A stretch of 23,628 nucleotides of DNA from Gammaproteobacteria bacterium RIFCSPHIGHO2_12_FULL_37_34 (lineage in GTDB: Bacteria > Pseudomonadota > Gammaproteobacteria > DSM-16500): contig MGXW01000097.1 in NCBI GenBank assembly GCA_001801495.1, positions 1 to 23,628 of the forward strand, written 5' to 3'. The position numbers and the translations under genes are program-made. The notes under the pieces are model-generated. The model was not told the DNA's origin, searched no databases, and was given only the letters and a program-made list of their open reading frames with translations. Each line of letters begins with the position of its first letter. Position 1 is the first letter of the stretch. This document shows positions 7,109 through 16,400 of the stretch, piece after piece.

Positions 7109-10100
7109 ATGGCCTCCACATGGAATAAACAGCTACAAAACAAACTTCGTAAACTGCGCGGAAAAAAAATCACTGAACTAATTAATAAATATGAGGATGC
7201 GTTTCCACCAAGTTATCGCGATGATTATCCTGTAGAAATGGCAGTAAAGGATATGACTTACTTAGAATTACTTTCAGCATCCAATCCGCTTCATGTCAAC
7301 CTTTATCTCACCGAAGACAAACAAGATCACCCATTACACTTGCGCTTATTCCAATGGCATCAGCCCATACCGCTCTCCAATATCTTGCCTATGCTTGAAA
7401 ATTTAAATCTACGTACGTTTAGCGAACATCCTCATAAAGTAACTTTAAACAATAATCAAGCCATTTGGATTAGCGATTTTTCTGTCGAATACACTAACAC
7501 ACCATTTGAAATGGATAACATTGCACCCTTATTCCAAGAAGCATTCACTCAAATTTATCTGGGTCAAGCTGAAAACGACGGATTTAATAAATTAATATTA
7601 GGAGCAGCGCTATCTTGGCGCGCTATTACCATCTTACGTACCTATGCTAAATATCTTCACCAAATCAGATTTCGATTTAGTCAATCCTATATTGAAAAAA
7701 CGTTAGCTAATCATCCAATCATCGCCAAAAATTTAGTTGAATTATTTATTGCCTTACATCATCCAACCAAAACAGCTAGAGCAAAACATTCTGCCACACC
7801 TATTGAGCAACAAATTTTACAAGCACTCGAATCTGTCCCAAGCATAGATGAAGATTACATTTTAAGACGACTGCTGCAACTCATCAAAGCTACTTTGCGC
7901 ACCAATTATTTTCAATATAATAAAGAAGGTCAAATAAAAGCTTATTTATCAATTAAATTGAGCTCGGCTCTTATTCCAGACTTGCCGCTACCTGCACCAT
8001 TATATGAAATTTTCGTTTATTCCCCTCGCTTTGAAGCCATCCATTTACGACACACTAAAGTTGCGCGAGGAGGCATCCGCTGGTCAGATCGCTTAGAAGA
8101 TTTTCGTACAGAAATTTTAGGGTTAATGAAAGCACAAAAAGTTAAAAATGCAATTATTGTGCCTTCTGGTGCAAAAGGCGGTTTTGTCTTAAAAAACACC
8201 TCGGCCCTCATTACAAGAGAGGCACTGCAAACAGAAGTCATTCAATGTTATCAATTATTCATACGTGGTTTATTAGATCTAACAGATAATATTAAAGAAC
8301 AAAAAATAATTCGGCCAAAAAACGTGGTGTGTTACGATGACACCGATCCTTATCTGGTGGTGGCGGCTGACAAAGGAACAGCTACGTTTTCAGATATCGC
8401 AAATAGCTTAGCTCAAGAATATGCTTTTTGGTTAGGTGATGCGTTTGCATCAGGTGGAGCAACTGGTTACGATCACAAAAAAATGGGAATTACTGCGCGT
8501 GGTGCTTTTGAATCCATTAAGCGTCACTTCCGTGAGTTAACTATTAATCTTGATCAAACAGATATTACCGTGGTTGGTATCGGTGACATGAGTGGCGATG
8601 TATTTGGCAACGGCCTGATTTATTCAAAACATATTAAATTAATTGGTGCATTTAATCATCGTCATATATTTTTAGATCCAAACCCCCATCCAGAAGTCTC
8701 TTATCATGAACGTGTACGCTTATTTCATTTACCTATTTCATCGTGGGAAGATTATAATCCAAAACTCATTTCTAAAGGTGGTGGTGTATTCAAACGCAGC
8801 AATAAAACCATTTCAATTTCTCGTGAAATAAAAGCTATTCTCAATATTCAAGAAGATTCACTCACGCCTAACGAGTTAATACGTGCCTTGTTAAAAGCAC
8901 CTGTTGATTTATTATTTAATGGTGGAATTGGTACCTATGTAAAAGCAAGTACTGAAAATGATATGGAAGTGGGTGATCGCACGAATGATTATTGCCGAAT
9001 AAATGGCAATGAACTCCATTGCAAAGTAGTAGGAGAAGGAGGCAATTTAGGGTTTACTCAACTAGGGCGCGTAGAATATGCATTGAGTGGCGGTTTAATT
9101 AACACCGATTTTATTGATAATTCTGCCGGAGTAGATTGCTCAGACCATGAGGTTAATCTTAAAATTCTGCTCAATCAAGAAGTACAGCAAAAAAGATTGA
9201 CTGAAAAAAAACGAAACCAATTACTTGAATCTGCTACACAAGAAGTAGCTGATTTAGTGTTACAAGATAATGATGATCAAGCGCTCATCATGAGTATTTC
9301 AGCTTATCATGCTAAAAAACTGATTGGTCTTCATCAAGCTTATATTAAGGAATTAGAAGCCCAAGGTATTCTGAATCGACAAATTGAATTTTTACCAGAC
9401 GATAAAAAATTATTGGAACGAAAAGCAGCAGGATTAGGATTGACACGACCAGAATTAGCTATTCTATTGGCTTATACTAAAATTCATGTTAAACATGAAA
9501 TTTTAAAATCTCATCTTTGTGATGATCCTTATTTATCACAAATCATTGAAACTGCTTTTCCACCTTCTATCTTTAAAAAATATAAACACGCCCTGCATCG
9601 TCATCGTCTTTGGCATAATATTATTGCTACTCAATTAAGCAATCATATTGTCAATAGCATGGGAATCACCTTTGTATATCGCTTACAAATTGAAACCGGC
9701 GCAAAAGTTGATGCCATCATACGCGCTTATACCGTTGCTTCGCAGGTGTTTAATAGCCAAAAACTACGTGATCTCGTAGAAAAATTGGATTTTAAAATTC
9801 CTATCACTAGCCAATATGAGATATTTTATAATTTACGCCAGCTGATTAACTTAGCAACACGCTGGTTCCTACATGGCAACCATCTGCAAAATGATTTACA
9901 ACATACCATCAAACATTTTTCTTCCCGAATAAAAATCATTGAAGAATTTATACCAGAATTGATGGGTGGGCTAACCAAACAATATCTCGCTACGCTCACA
10001 GAAAAATTTACTGCTTTAGGTTTACCGCAAGAAGTTGCCAGACGTATTGCTATTTATCGCGCAATCTATACTTCATTAAATATTATTGATGTTGCTACAC

Positions 10101-10471
10101 AACATAAATTTGATCTCATCAAAACTGCCAAAGTGTATTTTGCTGCAGGTGAACGCATCAATTTACTTTGGTTTCGTGATCAAATTGCTAATGATTCACG
10201 CGATGGGCATTGGAATACATTAGCACGTTTGACATTACGCGATGAATTAGATTTTGCTCAACGTGCGCTCACCGTCGCCATCATGAAACAAGATCGAAAT
10301 GAAAAAAATCTTGCTAAGTTACTTGAAAAATGGACTGCTCACAATCGTCAAGCGCTCGAACATTGGGACAAACTACTAGCACTGCTTCATGAAAGCAGCA
10401 GCATTGACTACACCATGTTTTTTATTGCAATTAAAGAATTATTGGGATTAATTCATATTAGTATTGTCTAG
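7109..10471 (+). CDS. gdhB: NAD-dependent glutamate dehydrogenase, large type, lacking the N-terminal region
   Basis: This enzyme oxidatively deaminates glutamate to 2-oxoglutarate and ammonia with NAD+, feeding the TCA cycle. The catalytic part is complete and typical of the bacterial 180-kDa class: ARGGIRWSDRLEDFRTEILGLMKAQKVKNA (about residues 318-347), PSGAKGGFV (about 351), CYDDTDPYLVVAADKGTATFSD, DAFASGGATGYDHK and the dinucleotide-binding VVGIGDMSGDVFGNG (about 489-503). The long C-terminal helical region is also present. Family members have about 1,600 residues. This one has 1,120 and starts at the segment just before LPMLENLNLRTFSEHPH, so the N-terminal ACT-type regions of roughly 450-500 residues are absent. 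The gap to the upstream gene is under 100 bp and could not hold them. The ATG has only a weak ribosome site (ACGGA). The 3' end overlaps fau by 24 bp. Confidence 0.9.
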   Translation: MASTWNKQLQNKLRKLRGKKITELINKYEDAFPPSYRDDYPVEMAVKDMTYLELLSASNPLHVNLYLTEDKQDHPLHLRLFQWHQPIPLSNILPMLENLNLRTFSEHPHKVTLNNNQAIWISDFSVEYTNTPFEMDNIAPLFQEAFTQIYLGQAENDGFNKLILGAALSWRAITILRTYAKYLHQIRFRFSQSYIEKTLANHPIIAKNLVELFIALHHPTKTARAKHSATPIEQQILQALESVPSIDEDYILRRLLQLIKATLRTNYFQYNKEGQIKAYLSIKLSSALIPDLPLPAPLYEIFVYSPRFEAIHLRHTKVARGGIRWSDRLEDFRTEILGLMKAQKVKNAIIVPSGAKGGFVLKNTSALITREALQTEVIQCYQLFIRGLLDLTDNIKEQKIIRPKNVVCYDDTDPYLVVAADKGTATFSDIANSLAQEYAFWLGDAFASGGATGYDHKKMGITARGAFESIKRHFRELTINLDQTDITVVGIGDMSGDVFGNGLIYSKHIKLIGAFNHRHIFLDPNPHPEVSYHERVRLFHLPISSWEDYNPKLISKGGGVFKRSNKTISISREIKAILNIQEDSLTPNELIRALLKAPVDLLFNGGIGTYVKASTENDMEVGDRTNDYCRINGNELHCKVVGEGGNLGFTQLGRVEYALSGGLINTDFIDNSAGVDCSDHEVNLKILLNQEVQQKRLTEKKRNQLLESATQEVADLVLQDNDDQALIMSISAYHAKKLIGLHQAYIKELEAQGILNRQIEFLPDDKKLLERKAAGLGLTRPELAILLAYTKIHVKHEILKSHLCDDPYLSQIIETAFPPSIFKKYKHALHRHRLWHNIIATQLSNHIVNSMGITFVYRLQIETGAKVDAIIRAYTVASQVFNSQKLRDLVEKLDFKIPITSQYEIFYNLRQLINLATRWFLHGNHLQNDLQHTIKHFSSRIKIIEEFIPELMGGLTKQYLATLTEKFTALGLPQEVARRIAIYRAIYTSLNIIDVATQHKFDLIKTAKVYFAAGERINLLWFRDQIANDSRDGHWNTLARLTLRDELDFAQRALTVAIMKQDRNEKNLAKLLEKWTAHNRQALEHWDKLLALLHESSSIDYTMFFIAIKELLGLIHISIV

Positions 10472-11059
10472 ACCTCTACAATCAATCATCCCATTTTCTG
10501 TCACGACAGCCTGCAAATTAATATCCCACGGATCCGTAGGCACTTGTTCTGCTTGCTGAATAGAAAAACACAACCCCACCATCCATGGTTTTTTATGTTT
10601 TTCGTTTTGTCGTAAAAATGCAAATGTTCGGTCATAATACCCCCCACCGGTCCCTAATCGATGGCCATCAGTATCAAAAACCACTAATGGAGTAACAACC
10701 ATATCAAGATCCTGCGCTTGAATTCTTCTTAATGTATTGTGTGGTTCAAGTATCGAATATCGATTGGTGATAAGTTTATCGCCTTCATTATAACGTACAA
10801 AAAAAAGTTCTTTTTTTTCAGTTAAAATAGGCAAATAGCATAATTTATTTGCTTGCCAAATTTTTTGAATCACTGGGATAGAATCAAATTCATCTCGAAA
10901 CGGTGTATAGCAAGCAATATGTTGACTGTGCTCAAATAGATCCAATTGGAGAAAATAATCTGCAGCCATCCGGCTAGTCTGCTGTCTTACTAAAGTTGGG
11001 ATTTCTCGTCGTTTAGCATAATAAATTTTTCTCAATTCTTGTTTAAGTCGCGCAGACAT
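10448..11059 (-). CDS. fau: 5-formyltetrahydrofolate cyclo-ligase
   Basis: The enzyme converts 5-formyl-THF to 5,10-methenyl-THF using ATP, returning a dead-end folate to the one-carbon pool. The signature GTGGGYYDRT (residues 136-145), the preceding PLVVFDTDGHRL, and CYTPFRDEFDS near residue 50 identify it. Length is 203 residues, normal for the family (also called YgfA/MthfS). It follows zapA after 12 bp on the same strand, the usual gammaproteobacterial zapA-fau pairing, and its 3' end overlaps the glutamate dehydrogenase gene by 24 bp tail to tail. In many relatives the 6S RNA gene lies between zapA and fau; there is no room for it here. Confidence 0.93.
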   Translation of the reverse strand: MSARLKQELRKIYYAKRREIPTLVRQQTSRMAADYFLQLDLFEHSQHIACYTPFRDEFDSIPVIQKIWQANKLCYLPILTEKKELFFVRYNEGDKLITNRYSILEPHNTLRRIQAQDLDMVVTPLVVFDTDGHRLGTGGGYYDRTFAFLRQNEKHKKPWMVGLCFSIQQAEQVPTDPWDINLQAVVTENGMIDCRGLDNTNMN

Positions 11060-11071
11060 ATACGTCCAAAA

Positions 11072-11398
11072 TCAATCGCTATAAACTAAGTTCGCTTGTT
11101 CCGTATGATGAATGACCTTATCTAATTTATTTTGCAATAGAACAATATGCTGATTAATTTTATCTACTACTGTGGATTTTTGCTGATCCTGGAGTAGTAA
11201 TTGGTGAGTAATATTTAAAGCGGTGATAATGGCAATGCGCTCTAAATTAATTGCTTTGCCAGAATTTTGCACTTCTGCCATTTTTTGACTCAACATAACG
11301 GCAGCCTGCTGCAGTAATTTTAATTCAGACTCCAGACATCGAATGGAATATGTTTTTCCTAAAATTTCCACTGTAGTGTTCATTGTTTTATCCATCAT
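11072..11398 (-). CDS. zapA: cell division protein ZapA
   Basis: ZapA binds FtsZ and bundles its filaments at the division site. The 108-residue product shows the ZapA pattern: VEILGKTYSIRC at the N-terminus (binding domain), LLQQAAVMLSQKMAEVQNS, then LERIAIITALNITHQLL and a C-terminal coiled-coil helix. The start at 11398 overlaps the stop of the upstream gene (ATGA, 4 bp), so the two are coupled; Met2 is an equally possible start one codon later. Neighbours fau downstream and the coiled-coil gene upstream are the family's usual context. Confidence 0.9.
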   Translation of the reverse strand: MMDKTMNTTVEILGKTYSIRCLESELKLLQQAAVMLSQKMAEVQNSGKAINLERIAIITALNITHQLLLQDQQKSTVVDKINQHIVLLQNKLDKVIHHTEQANLVYSD

Positions 11399-11601
11399 TT
11401 GTCTCTCTCGATTGCTTTTAATTTGGTAACTAAGGTTTGAATTTGTGAGATAGCTTTTTGTTGTCTCGCCATCAATAACTCCTTCTCTCGAACAAGTAGA
11501 AACTTGCCATGGTGCAATTGTTGATTAGAATGCTTCAGTTGATCATATTGATCAACTAATTTTTTTATCTGGTGCTCTAAACGGCGTAATAACTCTTCCA
11601 T
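11395..11601 (-). CDS. short coiled-coil protein, ZapB-like (TIGR02449-type)
   Basis: The 68-residue product is a continuous predicted coiled coil: MEELLRRLEHQIKKLVDQYDQL, with Leu/Ile at heptad positions, running to the end, and the segment LVREKELLMARQQKAISQI. A small coiled-coil protein of this size directly upstream of zapA is widespread in gammaproteobacteria and has been annotated as a ZapB-like division factor, though it is not simply the E. coli ZapB orthologue. The 4-bp overlap with zapA suggests a shared role at the division ring. Function is inferred from context. Confidence 0.75.
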   Translation of the reverse strand: MEELLRRLEHQIKKLVDQYDQLKHSNQQLHHGKFLLVREKELLMARQQKAISQIQTLVTKLKAIERDK

Positions 11602-11654
11602 GATTCATAACCTTGTCATTTTAATTCCAGGGTATTAACCTTACTATTGCATCG

Positions 11655-11660
11655 TATAAT
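11655..11660 (+). promoter_or_regulatory. consensus -10 hexamer upstream of pgi
   Basis: TATAAT lies 30 bp before the pgi start codon in the 89-bp gap between divergent pgi and the zapA group. No good -35 sits 16-18 bp upstream, so the promoter may be weak or activated. Confidence 0.4.
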
Positions 11661-11690
11661 ATACTCGCTCGAATATAAAGTGTACAGAAC

Positions 11691-13334
11691 ATGAAAAATA
11701 CAAATGACAGTCAAGAATGGCGCTTACTTAATCAGCATTATTCTGAAATATGCAATCAACATATGCGTGCCTGGTTTGCCGAAGATACCAACCGCTTTGC
11801 CCGATTTTCTGTTCAATGTGGTGACATGTTGCTTGATTATTCTCGCAATCGAATATTACCTCAAACCATCACGCTGCTTGGCCAACTTGCCCATCATATG
11901 CAATTACCTCAAAAAATAGAATCTCTTTTTACAGGGAAAGCAATCAATACAACTGAAAAACGTTCTGTTTTACACACCGCTCTACGTGATCAACGTCATA
12001 CTTCTATTATAATAAATGGTGAAAATACAGCAAACTTAATTGAGTTAGCCCGACATAAAATGCGCTTCTTAGTCAACGCTATTCATACACAACAATGGCG
12101 CGGCGTAACAAATCAACCGATTGCACATATTATTAATATCGGTATCGGTGGCTCACATACTGGTCCTAAGATGAGTGTACATGCACTCAAACCATTTGCA
12201 ATTACAAATTTAACATTTCATTTTATTTCAAGTATCGATCAAACAGCGTTAGAAGATGTGTTGCAGCAAATCAACCCAGAACGCGCTTTATTCATTATTT
12301 CTTCAAAATCATTTACCACATTAGAAACAATCACAAATGCCAACACTATTCTCGCTTGGATGAAAGCTAGATTAGGACAACACGTACTTCAACATCATTT
12401 TATTGCGATCACGAGAGCAATTGAAAAAGCCATTGCATGGGGATTGCCACCAGAAAATATTTTGCCTCTATGGGATTGGGTAGGTGGGCGTTATTCAATA
12501 TGGTCACCCATTGGGTTGCCGCTGATGCTCATGATAGGTGACAAACAATTTGCCGATTTTCTGCAAGGTGCTTATGAAATGGATGAGCATTTTAGGTATA
12601 CGGATTTTGAAAAAAACATGCCTGTATTACTGGCGCTAATAAGCATTTGGTATATTAATTTTTTCAACACATCTGCGCAGGCAATTGTGCCTTATGCCCA
12701 TGCGCTTTCCTACCTCATCCCTTATTTACAACAAGCTGAAATGGAAAGTAATGGTAAACGAACCACACTAAATGGTGATGAAATTAGTCACACCACTTCT
12801 CCTATTGTTTTCGGAGAAGAGGGTTGTAATGGTCAACACACCTATCATCAACTATTGCATCAAAGTACTTATTTCGTTCCAGCAGATTTTATTTTAATTG
12901 CGCAAACTGCTTCCACATCTCATCATCACCAAGATATTCTCCTTGCTAGCGCACTTTCACAAGCAGAAGCGCTCATGCAAGGAAAAACATATGAAGAAGC
13001 ATACTCTGAATTAAAAATAAATTATCCACATCATGAAGCCAACTATCTTGCTTGCCATCAAGTGATTCCTGGTAATCGACCTTGTAATATTTTATTAATG
13101 GAGCATTTAACGCCTAAAAATCTTGGGGCATTACTTGCGCTATACGAACATAAAATTTTTGTTCAGGGTGTCATTTGGGATATTAATTCGTTTGACCAAT
13201 GGGGTGTGGAATTGGGCAAACAATTGCTTCCTATCTTGTTAAAGCAAATACAACAAGATGCTTCTCCTAGCAAACTAAATTCTTCTACTACCGCTTTGAT
13301 TAATTATATTAAAAAAATACGGGGTCGCACGTGA
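11691..13334 (+). CDS. pgi: glucose-6-phosphate isomerase
   Basis: Pgi interconverts glucose-6-phosphate and fructose-6-phosphate in glycolysis and gluconeogenesis, as a cytosolic dimer. Conserved elements in order: GIGGSHTGP (residues 151-159), SKSFTTLET (205-213) for phosphate binding, WVGGRYSIWSPIGLP (R267), the catalytic Glu376 in FGEEGCNGQH, His390 in QLLHQ, and DQWGVELGKQL with Lys510. At 547 residues it equals the E. coli enzyme (549) closely. Its stop overlaps the GTG start of the lptM-like gene by 4 bp. Confidence 0.97.
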   Translation: MKNTNDSQEWRLLNQHYSEICNQHMRAWFAEDTNRFARFSVQCGDMLLDYSRNRILPQTITLLGQLAHHMQLPQKIESLFTGKAINTTEKRSVLHTALRDQRHTSIIINGENTANLIELARHKMRFLVNAIHTQQWRGVTNQPIAHIINIGIGGSHTGPKMSVHALKPFAITNLTFHFISSIDQTALEDVLQQINPERALFIISSKSFTTLETITNANTILAWMKARLGQHVLQHHFIAITRAIEKAIAWGLPPENILPLWDWVGGRYSIWSPIGLPLMLMIGDKQFADFLQGAYEMDEHFRYTDFEKNMPVLLALISIWYINFFNTSAQAIVPYAHALSYLIPYLQQAEMESNGKRTTLNGDEISHTTSPIVFGEEGCNGQHTYHQLLHQSTYFVPADFILIAQTASTSHHHQDILLASALSQAEALMQGKTYEEAYSELKINYPHHEANYLACHQVIPGNRPCNILLMEHLTPKNLGALLALYEHKIFVQGVIWDINSFDQWGVELGKQLLPILLKQIQQDASPSKLNSSTTALINYIKKIRGRT

Positions 13335-13474
13335 AACGCTTAGGATATATCATGATACTTTGTTGTATGATTTATTTACTAGTTTCTTGTGGGCAATCAG
13401 GCCGATTATATTTGCCCAAACAGGTCGATGTTAAAAAATTAGAAATTAACCTAAATTTTAGGTTGTGGCGCTAA
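13331..13474 (+). CDS. lptM: small LptM-like lipoprotein, 47 residues
   Basis: A GTG start overlaps the pgi stop (GTGA). Translation gives MKRLGYIMILCCMIYLLVSC, then GQSGRLYLPKQVDVKK and INLNFRLWR at the end. This is a lipoprotein signal peptide with lipobox LVSC (Cys20) followed by CGxxGxLYxP, the hallmark of LptM/YifL (E. coli CGLKGPLYFP). LptM helps mature the LptD-LptE outer-membrane LPS translocon. In many gammaproteobacteria lptM lies just before lysA and dapF; dapF is indeed about 3 kb downstream here. The last 24 bp overlap the 3' end of the large minus-strand gene, so the original C-terminus may have been altered. The gene is short and easy to miss. Confidence 0.78.
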   Translation: MKRLGYIMILCCMIYLLVSCGQSGRLYLPKQVDVKKLEINLNFRLWR

Positions 13475-16400
13475 AAAAGAGTCCGATCTCTGCGATTGTT
13501 GTGCGCTAAAAAAAGTGCCGGATTGCATCTGTGCTGAATAATATTTTACTTCTGGCGGGGCGATATCCTTCACGTGATCACTTTCTGCAACATCATTTAT
13601 GGCTTCTTTAACTGGTATGCCAAGTACGTCGTTCATACTTCTCATGAAAGCTAGACAACATTGTATTTCCGGTTCAGTTAAAGAAGCTGGGGTCGCATCC
13701 CATTTTTTTAGTTCTTGATGTGCTTTCTCATATTCATTTAATAAAAATTGTAATGTGCTACTCAATTGATTATGAGTGCCATTGAGTTGATCTAATAAGC
13801 TTTTTATCATTTGATAAAGTGGGTAATGATTAAGGTTGAGTAACATACCTTTAATAATTGTTTTTTCATTATCCATTATTTGTGTAACTAAATCCGAGTA
13901 ATGCTTTGGGATGGGTCTTTCAATGCGGACTTCTATTTTTGCGAGCCGCGCAGCCCGTAAAAAATATTGCAACATATTCTCATTGTTATCATTTACACGG
14001 ATAACCAAAAAGCTTGACGATTTATGCAGGATTTTCATCATATAAACCATCAATTCATTCGATTTTCCATTCATGAGGGTAAATATTGTGTCCACTTTAA
14101 TTTGTTGATTTTCAAGTTGATAGAGACAAAAAGCATGTGGTATTCCTTGTCGTAATAGGACAATGCCTCTATTTTTTTCATTCATTATATTATTTGCAAT
14201 AAGATCTAAATCTTTATACTCACTATCTCGAAGCTTGTATCGATCATTTTGTGTATAAAATACGCGCAGATTAGCGCGTCCAAACTGGTCAAGTGATTGA
14301 CAGGAATAATCTTTATGTGTAATAGGCTTATCGAGATAAACTTCTGGTGGCACAAATAAATGTGGAGGGATTGGCCTTGGTATGTAACGAAATGGATAAC
14401 CAGGGTATTGATTATCCTGTGCAAAATATGGATTAATTGTGTTTCCAGCCCGATCAAACTCAACGTTTAAGGAGCATTCCACGCGCACCAATACTCGCCA
14501 AAGAATATCTTCTTCTGCTTGTTCTGGCGTATGTACAGTATAGGGACCCATTAAGACAATATCAAATGGATGAACCGTAATTGTTCTAGATTCATCACTC
14601 AATGCCCTAAAAATAGCAAAAAAATGATGTTTTTTAAGGTCATAAGGATCCATATTAAATGGTTGCAGATAAAACCTGGTGGGAAGGGCATTGGTTGCCA
14701 GATAGGCGTGATCGGTTAATTGTTTTTCTGGATGCTTTCTGTCTCTAGGTATGCCATCTACATGAGGGCCTGGAACTCTTTGAAAGTTTGAGCGAGGTAC
14801 GGGACCGCAATCTACAGTCAAATAACAATATAATTTTTCAAACCATTTTGGATTGACTGATATTTCAAAATTAAAAATTTTTTGTAGTACCTCTGAAAGA
14901 TGTTTATATTCATTTGGTATTCGAATCTCGCTACCTGGTAATTTAATAGGTAAATGAAGGGATCTTTCAAGGCATCTTTCGCCGTCTTTTCCAAGAAAAG
15001 CTTCACGATTTTCTACTGTACCAATTGCAACTGGTGTGTGCACACGTTTAGAAAATTCTGACTGATCCCAATATTTGCCAATAATATCAACAACAGCTTC
15101 TTTTTTCATCTCTTCTGCAATCACGTGTGTTTCAGATTTGATTGTATAATATTGATTTGAAAATGTTGGGGTAGATAATCGATTGTTATTATAAGTTAAA
15201 GTAATATTAGCCATGAGAGCTTGATTAATGAAATCCTGCAATGCCAATGCATATTTGTCGAAAACAGTATGATAACTTCTTAAAGGGTTATGACCGACAT
15301 AATCAGAAATAAAAACACCAATGTCAGTGTATAACTTTACATGGGGATTTGCTTGTTGATAATTTTGAATAGCTCTTAAAATATAAAAAGTTTCAACATC
15401 AACTGTGGTAGCCGAGCATTCTCTTGCTTTTTTTAACCAAGCAAATGTTTCAAGGAATAATGTTGGTACGTGCAAGTGTAAATCGTTATTATTTTTATTA
15501 AGCGCTACGGTTTCACCGGAATAATGTTGTGCGGAATGAATCGTTATTCTATCGCCAATCTTAGGCCATTGTTCTAATCCTTCTTTAGGGATATATCCTG
15601 CTGCACTACCACTAAAAATACCGATGCAATTAAATTTTTCTAAAATAAATGAAATTTGTTCTTCACATATTTCACCATAATTTAAATTAAGAACAATAAA
15701 TCCTACATTGGGTACGTATTGAGTTTGAATATAATGAAGCGAAACGATAGAACCAGAGAATTTTTGCTTAGTTATATTTTCTGAAAATATTTGCTCCAAT
15801 ATAGAACATGCTGTTTCTTCAAGAGAACAGCCTGCAATAATTAATATATTTCTGTTTGCCAAATAAGGGGAAGCCTGTTTTTCAAATGCGAGCAAATCTT
15901 CCTTGCAAGTCAACTTATATAGATGCGTATCACCAAGAATGGGTACGGATTGAAGGTCAATGCCTGCTAGTTTTAATGTAATCAATTGTTGTATTAAATT
16001 TTCATGGCTTACTATATTTGAGATATAAACTGTTGCCTTATTACCATCATTATTTAGCGCGATATAAAATTTAACGGAGGAGGGCACTGCAATTTCAATG
16101 ATAATTGTTTCATTCATTGATTCTGTATATGCCTGCAAATCAATCGTTGAGCCAAGAAATACTCTTGCTTCTTTTTCCTTAATCATTTGGCGAATAGCTG
16201 GATAGAGCCGTATGTCCAAAACACGATTCAGTTCTTCGTTATCTTGCTGCTTTATGCTCCATTCAGAAGCGGCAAATAACGTGTTTTTTTCTTCCGTATT
16301 AAAGGTGCGAACAATATCTGGCAGAGCCAAATGACGATTAAATCGACTGACATCTACCGTTCCAGGAAGAAGATCCTGGTAAATAAATGGCTTGATGGTA

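Noticed and set aside
14206..14463. 85-codon open frame inside the large multidomain gene
   Set aside because: The main frame is continuous with conserved motifs on both sides, so this is chance.
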